From Fibrivirga algicola (GTDB lineage: Bacteria; Bacteroidota; Bacteroidia; Cytophagales; Spirosomataceae), in the NCBI RefSeq assembly GCF_011742925.1, contig NZ_WAEL01000003.1:186001-250000 (forward strand): 64,000 nucleotides of DNA, given 5' to 3'. The notes beneath the pieces were generated by a model, which was not told where the DNA came from, ran no database searches, and was given only the letters and a program-made list of their open reading frames with translations. Positions 58,383-64,000 of this stretch are shown in pieces. Position 1 is the first letter of the stretch. The number at the start of each line of letters is the position of its first letter. A program made the translations under genes and the position numbers.

Positions 58383-60167
58383 TTAGTTTTTGCTTTCCAT
58401 CTGCTCTTTCAACGCAGCAAGTGAGCTCAGGTCACCTAAAGTAGCTCCACGCTCAGGCTGTGCCGAAGTCGACTGGGTAGTCTTGGCTGCCTTTGGTTTT
58501 ACTTCCTTAACAGGCTCGCTCTTCTCCTGCCACGTACGAGTGTGCGACAGCATGATGCGCTTATCTTCTTTCGAGAATTCAGTTACCCGGAAGTCGAGCG
58601 ACTCGCCTACTTCGGCAACCGTACCATCTTCTTTGGCCAGGTTACGCAGTGTGCAGAAGCCTTCGATACCGTAAGGCAATTCGAGCGTTGCCATCTTGTC
58701 GTTTTTCGACAGGATCGTACAACGGTGAACAGAACCAAGGGTAAACGTATCTTCGAACGTGTCCCATGGGTTCTCCTCGAGTTGCTTGTGACCTAACGCC
58801 AGACGACGGTTGTCAACATCAAGTTCAAGAACAACTACGTCGAGGTTCTCACCAGCTTTAGTGAAGTCTGACGGATGCTTGATCTTTTTAGTCCATGACA
58901 GATCCGATACGTGTACCAGACCATCGATGCCCTCTTCCAGTTCAAGGAACAGACCGAAGTTAGTCAGGTTACGTACGATACCTGTGTGACGTGTGCCAAC
59001 AGCGTATTTCGACGTCAGGTCTGGACGAGTCCATGGATCAGCCGACAGTTGCTTGATGCCCAGTGACATCTTGCGATCCTGACGATCAAGTGTCAGCACA
59101 ACGGCTTCAACTTCATCATTCACTTTCAGGAACTCCTGTGGGTTACGCAGGTGCTGAGACCACGACATTTCTGACACGTGGATCAGGCCTTCTACGCCTG
59201 GCATGATTTCGAGGAAAGCACCGTAATCGGCAACATTCACGATCCGACCTTTTACTTTCGAACCAACCTGAATGTCTTCAGTCAGCGCATCCCAAGGGTG
59301 AGCCTGGAGCTGCTTCATACCAAGTGAAATACGCTTCTTCTCTTCGTCGAAGTCGAGTACCACCACGTTTACGCGCTGATCAAGCGTAAGCACCTCCGAT
59401 GGATGGCTGATACGGCCCCATGAGATATCGGTGATGTGCAACAGACCATCAACACCACCCAGATCGATGAAGACACCGAAATTAGTCATGTTCTTGATCA
59501 CGCCTTCCAGTACCTGACCTTTCTCAAGGTTGTTTAGGATTTGAGCGCGCTGTGCTTCCAGATCTTTCTCGATCAGGACTTTGTGCGAAACTACTACGTT
59601 GTCATTAGCGTAGTTGATTTTCACCACTTTCACTTCCATCTTCTTGCCGACATAAATATCGAAGTCACGGATCGGCTTAACGTCGATTTGTGAACCTGGC
59701 AAGAAGGCTTCAATGCTATAAATATCTACGATCAAACCACCTTTAGTCCGACGCTTCACGAAACCATCGATAACGAGGTCTTCGTCAAGGGCCTTCTGGA
59801 TGTTTTTCCAGGCGGTGATAACTTTGGCTTTCTTACGTGACAATACCAGCTGACCATTGGTGTCTTCCTGGTTTTCGATGTACACGTCAATCTGATCGCC
59901 AACTTTAAGGTCAGGCAGATCCCGGAATTCGGACGATGGCACCAGGCCGTCCGATTTAAAGCCGATGTTCAACAGAATTTCACGGTCAGTAATCCCTACG
60001 ACCGTACCCGTTACAACATCTTTTTCGTTTACTTCGGTGAGAGTACCTCCGTACATCTCTTCCATACGTGACCGCTCGTCGGCGGAATAGCCGCTACCGA
60101 ATCCTTTGTTGTCTGCCCGATCCCAATCAAATTCGGGCAAGTTTGCAGTTTGCTGCGATTTGCTCAT
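58383..60167 (-). CDS. rpsA: 30S ribosomal protein S1
   Basis: A 594-residue S1 protein built from six OB-fold S1 domains, for example GQVLEGVIKNMTNFGVFIDLGGVDGLLHITDISW and GTRHTGIVRNLTNFGLFLELEEGIDGLVHVSDLSW. The first two and last are degenerate, as in other S1 proteins. It helps load mRNA on the 30S subunit. The C-terminal tail is Lys/Ser/Thr rich. It is a single gene with its own -7 box and terminator. I see no extra domain such as a fused cytidylate kinase. Confidence 0.97.
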   Translation of the reverse strand: MSKSQQTANLPEFDWDRADNKGFGSGYSADERSRMEEMYGGTLTEVNEKDVVTGTVVGITDREILLNIGFKSDGLVPSSEFRDLPDLKVGDQIDVYIENQEDTNGQLVLSRKKAKVITAWKNIQKALDEDLVIDGFVKRRTKGGLIVDIYSIEAFLPGSQIDVKPIRDFDIYVGKKMEVKVVKINYANDNVVVSHKVLIEKDLEAQRAQILNNLEKGQVLEGVIKNMTNFGVFIDLGGVDGLLHITDISWGRISHPSEVLTLDQRVNVVVLDFDEEKKRISLGMKQLQAHPWDALTEDIQVGSKVKGRIVNVADYGAFLEIMPGVEGLIHVSEMSWSQHLRNPQEFLKVNDEVEAVVLTLDRQDRKMSLGIKQLSADPWTRPDLTSKYAVGTRHTGIVRNLTNFGLFLELEEGIDGLVHVSDLSWTKKIKHPSDFTKAGENLDVVVLELDVDNRRLALGHKQLEENPWDTFEDTFTLGSVHRCTILSKNDKMATLELPYGIEGFCTLRNLAKEDGTVAEVGESLDFRVTEFSKEDKRIMLSHTRTWQEKSEPVKEVKPKAAKTTQSTSAQPERGATLGDLSSLAALKEQMESKN

Positions 60168-60295
60168 AAAAAGGTTTAACTCGACCCACTTTTACATCAG
60201 TATGCCGGGTCAGAACAAACTGAATTTTGATTTAACATGGTTTAGCATATGCCCATCGCTATAATGAGGCAGCCGCTCCTTTTTGAAAAGGACTG

Positions 60296-60303
60296 CAAAG
60301 ATA
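60296..60303 (-). promoter_or_regulatory. Possible -7 box of rpsA
   Basis: The minus strand reads TATCTTTG, a full TAnnTTTG match, followed by CAGTCC as at the tRNA-Cys promoter. It lies about 130 bases before the rpsA start. No TTG is found at the 19-base spacing. Confidence 0.4.
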
Positions 60304-60365
60304 GCAAGTGTCGGCCAGAAAAGGTTCGGTTATCCCAATTTGTTAACTAATTCAGCGTCAACAAA

Positions 60366-60388
60366 AAACCCGACTCCAGGTCGGGTTT
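60366..60388 (-). terminator. Terminator of the HNH gene
   Basis: A 9-bp stem, 60366-60374 with 60380-60388 (AACCCGAC core), with a 5-base loop and a T6 run on the minus strand lies directly after the HNH stop. Confidence 0.88.
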
Positions 60389-60393
60389 GTCAA

Positions 60394-60912
60394 TCAGTCA
60401 TACATCCGCTCTCTCTTATTACTGAGAAAAGGCATCCAACTATCGTCTAAAACACCCGAGAATTCACGCAGAAAGACAATGAATGACGGCTTAAAGGGCT
60501 TATGACGCATGCGCATATTCGCTTCTTCCGGGGTAAAGTCACCTTTGCGGGAGTTACATCGCTTACAAGCGGTCAATAAATTGTCCCAGTTGGTTTTGCC
60601 GCCTCTCGACTTCGGGAGTACATGATCAAGAGTAAGATCGTCGGCAGTGCCACAATACTGACACGAGTGCCCATCACGTCTGAAAATGTTTTGTCGGGTG
60701 AGCATCACGCCTTTATAAGGTAGATGCACATACCGATTTAGACGGATCACGGTTGGCATTGGAAATGCCTTATCTACGGTCCGGAGGAAGAGTGCCTCCG
60801 ATTCAGCTACAAGTTCGGCTTTGCTCAGGTATACAAGCAAAAATGCTTTAGGAACGGAACAGATGCTAAGCGCACTGTAATCTTGGTTTAAGACTAAAAC
60901 TTTCCTGCCCAT
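60394..60912 (-). CDS. HNH endonuclease family protein
   Basis: A 172-residue protein with an HNH nuclease domain: CQYCGTADDLTLDHVLPKSRGGKTNWDNLLTACKRCNSRKGD holds two zinc-binding Cys pairs and the catalytic DH plus N. The N-terminal part (MGRKVLVLNQDYSALSICSVPKAFLLVYLSKAELV) and RLNRYVHLPYKGVMLTRQNIFRRD are typical of the stand-alone HNH proteins found widely in Bacteroidota and Cyanobacteria. No partner methylase or phage gene adjoins it. Its biological role is unknown. Confidence 0.92.
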   Translation of the reverse strand: MGRKVLVLNQDYSALSICSVPKAFLLVYLSKAELVAESEALFLRTVDKAFPMPTVIRLNRYVHLPYKGVMLTRQNIFRRDGHSCQYCGTADDLTLDHVLPKSRGGKTNWDNLLTACKRCNSRKGDFTPEEANMRMRHKPFKPSFIVFLREFSGVLDDSWMPFLSNKRERMYD

Positions 60913-61012
60913 GTGTCGGTTGTAAGTCCTCTGTTTCGTAGCAATTTACATACTTATCCACATTTACCCAAGTCCTGTACACCCTAATATTTAGACTAGT
61001 CTTAGGTCTTAT

Positions 61013-61480
61013 TCAGTCATCGTAATTACCGCGTTGCATGTTTCGCGAAACGTCACGCTCTTTAATGCTGTCGCGCTTGTCGAACATCTTTTTTCCTTTC
61101 GCCAGGGCAATGTCTAGTTTGGCAAATCCCCTTGGACTAGTATACAAGCGTACTGGTACGATTGTTAAGCCCTGATCTTTCAATTTTTCAGAAAGTTTAC
61201 GAAGCTCGCGTTTGGTAAGCAGCAACTTACGATCGCGTAGAGGCTCGTGGTTATTATATGTTCCTTCCGTATAGGCCGAGATGCTCATCTGCCGGACAAA
61301 CAACTCGTCGCCCAGAAATAGACAGTAGGCATCCTGCAGGTTCACTTTTCCCTGACGAATCGATTTTATCTCGGTGCCACTCAGAACAAGCCCGGCAGAA
61401 TAAGTTTCAATAAATGCGTATTCAAACGAAGCTCTTCTGTTTCTGATGTCCACTTGTTTGACAATCGCTGTACTAGCCAT
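61013..61480 (-). CDS. smpB: SsrA-binding protein SmpB
   Basis: A 155-residue SmpB, which binds tmRNA and rescues stalled ribosomes. Family segments are IRNRRASFEYAFIETYSAGLVLSGTEIKSIRQGKVNLQDAYC, SISAYTEGTYNNHEPLRDRKLLL and KLDIALAKGKKMFDKRDSIKERD with the basic C-terminal tail. An in-frame ATG at 61522 would add 14 residues, but ATG 61480 (MASTAIVKQVDIRNRRASF) matches the usual start. No tmRNA gene is seen beside it. Confidence 0.96.
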   Translation of the reverse strand: MASTAIVKQVDIRNRRASFEYAFIETYSAGLVLSGTEIKSIRQGKVNLQDAYCLFLGDELFVRQMSISAYTEGTYNNHEPLRDRKLLLTKRELRKLSEKLKDQGLTIVPVRLYTSPRGFAKLDIALAKGKKMFDKRDSIKERDVSRNMQRGNYDD

Positions 61481-61551
61481 TAAGGAAAGGTAATTAGGTG
61501 GTTTGTAAGGTATAGAAGGCAACGTACCCGTGCAACTTCAACGTCCTGTAA

Positions 61552-61860
61552 ACAAAAAGAACCCCGGTCATGGGACCAGGGTTCGGAAAATTTACCAAAT
61601 ACTCGCTAAACCGTCAAAAAGCCGCTCGGCTGGCCAACGTTTCATACATAAGCTTGCGCATATGTATGGCATTGAAGCCACAGCCTCAGGACCCAATACG
61701 GCATCGACCAGCCAGAGCGATGTAAACGTCGACCTGTAAACAGATGCCAACGTAAGGCACTAGCAATAGGGCAAAAACAATGCCGGACTAGGTACAGTCC
61801 AGCCTGACAGCAATTTTTAGAGCCATAAATTCCCTTCTAAATGGGAGAAAAAATTTAGCT
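61552..61860 (-). ncRNA. Candidate small RNA between ompH-like gene and smpB
   Basis: No convincing protein is encoded in 61481-61961. The minus strand shows several hairpins: GGACT/AGTCC near 61785-61800, GGCATC/GATGCC (61699-61751), CATACATA/TATGTATG (61643-61668), and a terminator-like stem 61559-61569 with 61574-61584 (one mismatch, ATGG loop) followed by TTTTT. A terminator ahead of smpB with no gene before it implies a non-coding transcript of up to about 300 bases. The 5' end and class are unknown. Confidence 0.3.
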
Positions 61861-61900
61861 CACCTAATTGTTAGTGATCAGTAACATGCCGCAAAATGTA

Positions 61901-61949
61901 TGCCATAAGAAAAGCCAACCCGTTTCATGGATTGGCTTTTCTTATGGCA
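61901..61949 (-). terminator. Terminator of the ompH-like gene
   Basis: A perfect 18-bp stem, 61901-61918 with 61932-61949, with a 13-base loop lies about 12 bases after the stop at 61962. The inner loop word GCCAACCCGTTTC is also present in the terminator at 24567-24600. Confidence 0.8.
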
Positions 61950-61961
61950 CGAATCGACGAC

Positions 61962-62561
61962 TTATTTTTTTGTAGCAGTCTGCTTCTCTTTGTATTCTTT
62001 GTTCAAGCCATCAATAATGCGCTTAGTAGCATCGCTACCGCCATCGGCAAACAGGATATTACCTCCTTTCTGATAGCCCAGTACCATTTCGTACTTATTC
62101 TGGCTATTCACCTTCTTAAGGTAGTCGAATATCTGGTTGTATAGTTCATCGTCCTTTTGTGCTTTCTCAAGTGCCAGCCCCTGAGCAGCCCGCTCGCGGT
62201 ACGCCATCAGATCCTGGTTCTTCTTTTCAAGCGAAGCCTGAGCGGCACGGCCCTGCTCCTGCGTCATGGTCTGAGCCCGCTGCTGAAAGAAAGCAACTTC
62301 GTTTTGCAATGACCGTCCACGCGTCTGAATATCATTCTCCAATTGATACTGCTTACTCTCAAGCACCTTACGGGTGTCTTTAAAATATTCGTAGTTCGCG
62401 GCCAGCGAGTCGATATTTACGTAAACAAGCTTACGGCCTTCGACCAGCTTTGGGGTTTCTTTTACGTCAGCACCTAACTTATGTTCCTTAAAATGGAGAT
62501 AGTACAGTACGGCTACGGCGATGACGAGCACAACATTGATCGCCAGAGATGCATTCTTCAC
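61962..62561 (-). CDS. OmpH/Skp family periplasmic chaperone
   Basis: A 199-residue protein with an N-terminal membrane anchor or signal (MKNASLAINVVLVIAVAVLYYLHF), then KLVYVNIDSLAANYEYFKDTRKVLE, a long coiled-coil region of about 80 residues rich in Gln and Glu (ENDIQTRGRSLQNEVAFFQQRAQTMTQEQGRAAQASLEKKNQ), and a C-terminal YEMVLGYQKGGNILFADGGSDATKRIIDGLNKEY. This is the OmpH/Skp architecture, which holds unfolded outer-membrane proteins. It is the last gene of a unit with a small membrane protein and a penicillin acylase. Confidence 0.87.
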   Translation of the reverse strand: MKNASLAINVVLVIAVAVLYYLHFKEHKLGADVKETPKLVEGRKLVYVNIDSLAANYEYFKDTRKVLESKQYQLENDIQTRGRSLQNEVAFFQQRAQTMTQEQGRAAQASLEKKNQDLMAYRERAAQGLALEKAQKDDELYNQIFDYLKKVNSQNKYEMVLGYQKGGNILFADGGSDATKRIIDGLNKEYKEKQTATKK

Positions 62562-62597
62562 GAGCTAAATGATTATAAATTGGTTTGTATGACAAAG

Positions 62598-62957
62598 CTA
62601 CGATTTTACGGCTATGGTCGGTAATACGGTTTGCCGAACCCAGTAACCTGCTAAGCCAGAGAATCCAGCGACTAAACCGCCTAGAACCGGCGTAAGCACC
62701 AGCAGATAGACAGGACTAGCGGGCAGTTTCATTACTTCACTCATCCGGCTGGTTAAAATCCCCCCCGACTGCACATGCTGAAGTAATGCGTACCCCAACC
62801 AAACCAGGCCTACTCCCAGAAAGCTAGCCAGAAAGGCCCGACCCCCGCTCATCGGCCGACCAAAGCAAAAGGCAAATGCAACAAGCGCTATACTCCACCA
62901 GGGTAATATGAGCTGAGCCAAGAGGCTCAGCAACGCAATCAAAAGAATTGGCAGCAT
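62598..62957 (-). CDS. Small integral membrane protein, function unknown
   Basis: A 119-residue protein with about four hydrophobic segments (MLPILLIALLSLLAQLILPWWSIALVAFAFCFG, AFLASFLGVGLVWLGYALLQHV, VYLLVLTPVLGGLVAGFSGLAGYWV). I recognise no named domain. It starts 9 bases after the penicillin acylase stop, so the two are cotranscribed; an OmpH-like chaperone follows after 36 bases. Confidence 0.75.
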   Translation of the reverse strand: MLPILLIALLSLLAQLILPWWSIALVAFAFCFGRPMSGGRAFLASFLGVGLVWLGYALLQHVQSGGILTSRMSEVMKLPASPVYLLVLTPVLGGLVAGFSGLAGYWVRQTVLPTIAVKS

Positions 62958-62966
62958 GACGTGTAC

Positions 62967-64000
62967 TTAGTTTAGTTTCCAGCGCACCGACGTACCTGCG
63001 GCACTGGGTGTTGACATGAATTGAAGCGGAGTTAACTGTCCACGGCGCCAGGGCTCCAGCATATTCAGGTAGTAGTGGCTACCCGGATTACCAGATTGTC
63101 CGCCCGGAACTGCCGCATAACCTTGCGGTTTGGGGCCTAGCGCCACAACAAGCCGCCACGATGGCCCCGTTCGGGTGGTAGTGGCGTTTACAACTGATGT
63201 ACCGCCCCCCACCTGCACGTTCATTGCGCTCAATGCGTCGAGGCGGGTTAGGTGCGCAATACGCGTTGCTTTGGTGGTAGCCCACTGCCAGTTATTTCCT
63301 TGTGGTCCATGCCGTTTGGCCAGTGTATCAACCGTTGCTTGGAAACTGCGGGTGACGATATCGGCCAAAGTTTCGCGGATCGGTGTACGACTGTCATCAA
63401 TCCAGCGGGCCGTTGGTTGCTCGTCAATCATACGCATAGTACGGTCGGCCGAAGGCATTTTCATGGGTAACGTGTCCGCATCAGGCATGTCGTCTGCCCA
63501 GAGCGCGTCCATGAATCGCTTTTCCCATTCCGAAAAGATGGTGGCACCAACCTCAGCAATATCATTGTTGAACCGCCATTGTTGCACGGTCTTTAGCGCC
63601 TGCTGCTGCGGGGCCGACAGAGTACCCGGACGTACCTGTGCTAGCAATTTAGGCAGCAGGCTGGCGGCGCGTAGGTTGTAGTTATCGTACTGCAACTTCG
63701 CCATGCTGTCTACAGTTGCCTTACCCATAGCCGTTAACCGCTGATTGATGCGCATACCCCGCTCAGGTGGCGCAAACTGCCAGTTTAAGTAATACGGGTA
63801 TGTAGGATCAGTAGACGACTGGTTGGCCGATGACACAAAACCACGCGCCGGATTTTTCACATGCGGATTATGACCAGCCGGAATGTAGGCCATCCAGTCA
63901 TCAGCTGGGTTTGTACCATCGAGCAAAAATTTACCTTGCTCTTTCTTTTTTAGAGGGAATCGCCCATTGGGTGCAATGGCAATGTCTTTGTTCACATCGG
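62967..64000 (-). CDS. Penicillin acylase family protein, 3' part
   Basis: At least 344 codons are open and the frame continues past the window edge, so only the C-terminal part of the beta subunit is seen. It shows the penicillin-amidase pattern: IPAGHNPHVKNPARGFVSSANQSSTDPTYPYYLNW, GNNWQWATTKATRIAHLTRL, VNATTTRTGPSWRLVVALGPKPQGYAAVPGGQSGNPGSHYYLNMLEPWRRGQLTPL. These Ntn-hydrolases cleave amide bonds of acylated amines in the periplasm; the catalytic Ser lies outside the window. The GTG at 63995 is internal, not the start. Confidence 0.9.
   Translation of the reverse strand, partial: DVNKDIAIAPNGRFPLKKKEQGKFLLDGTNPADDWMAYIPAGHNPHVKNPARGFVSSANQSSTDPTYPYYLNWQFAPPERGMRINQRLTAMGKATVDSMAKLQYDNYNLRAASLLPKLLAQVRPGTLSAPQQQALKTVQQWRFNNDIAEVGATIFSEWEKRFMDALWADDMPDADTLPMKMPSADRTMRMIDEQPTARWIDDSRTPIRETLADIVTRSFQATVDTLAKRHGPQGNNWQWATTKATRIAHLTRLDALSAMNVQVGGGTSVVNATTTRTGPSWRLVVALGPKPQGYAAVPGGQSGNPGSHYYLNMLEPWRRGQLTPLQFMSTPSAAGTSVRWKLN

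Noticed and set aside
60394-60912. HNH protein as homing endonuclease or restriction system
   Set aside because: There is no intron, intein, methylase or phage context; it is the stand-alone family common in this phylum.
61530-61739. Plus-strand reading frame upstream of the ompH-like gene
   Set aside because: It starts at GTG, crosses a hairpin, has no homology I recognise, and its codon use is unlike the neighbours.
61523-61961. tmRNA (ssrA) beside smpB
   Set aside because: The tRNA-like ends, the T-loop GGTTCRANTCC and a tag-peptide reading frame are not visible on either strand.

Overview
The window looks like a chromosomal segment of a bacterium in the Bacteroidota, most likely Cytophagales close to Spirosoma. 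That placement is inference from gene content: several SusC/SusD outer-membrane pairs, the alternative complex III (ActA-F) linked to an aa3-type oxidase, DUF983, DUF420 and DUF4397 proteins, a GH3-family protein, and promoters of the Bacteroidota type TTTG-N19-TAnnTTTG. Nearly all of it is housekeeping or conserved accessory DNA. I see no insertion sequence, prophage, CRISPR array or rRNA operon.

Layout. (1) 1-16860 is a glycan or nutrient uptake region. A SusD gene, and apparently the last codon of its SusC at the left edge, converges on a paralogous SusC-SusD pair on the other strand. Then come a large FG-GAP/VCBS lipoprotein with an ASPIC/UnbV domain, a second SusC, a second type of SusD-like lipoprotein and a DUF4397 lipoprotein. 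(2) 16861-24600 holds mixed single genes: M1 metallopeptidase, GH3-like protein, SurE, a sulfite-oxidase-fold molybdoprotein, a small lipoprotein, a GAF protein and a GlxA/AraC regulator. (3) 24623-38202, on the minus strand, is the transcription/translation block: tRNA-Tyr, tRNA-Gly, tRNA-Thr, tuf, tRNA-Trp, secE, nusG, rplK, rplA, rplJ, rplL, rpoB, rpoC. It has structured intergenic regions at rplL-rpoB and rpoB-rpoC. (4) 38371-40779 encodes an ECF sigma factor, a membrane protein in the anti-sigma position and a beta-barrel protein. (5) 40883-57945 is one long minus-strand respiratory operon: actABCDEF, coxII, coxI, ctaA, ctaB, two coxIII genes, coxIV, sco, DUF420, a small Cys protein and DUF983. 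It is headed by a good promoter and closed by a 22-bp hairpin terminator. (6) 58198-64000 carries tRNA-Cys, rpsA, an HNH nuclease, smpB, a 481-base region without a gene that may encode a small RNA, an OmpH-like chaperone, a small membrane protein and the 3' part of a penicillin acylase gene cut by the window edge.

How the genes work together. The respiratory operon encodes both halves of a quinol-to-oxygen chain (alternative complex III plus cytochrome aa3) together with heme A synthesis and copper-delivery functions. The tRNA-tuf-secE-nusG-rpl-rpoBC block keeps the ancient bacterial order. The Sus genes would import an unidentified substrate across the outer membrane; no glycoside hydrolase or dedicated regulator lies beside them, so the substrate cannot be told from this window.

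The most notable non-coding signals are several very long perfect hairpins at gene ends, tandem hairpins between rplL and rpoB, a possible small RNA beside smpB, a repeated core-promoter sequence TTTGCAGTCC, and a strongly over-represented short word AGGTACG/CGTACCT. I did not find a clearly new multi-gene system.
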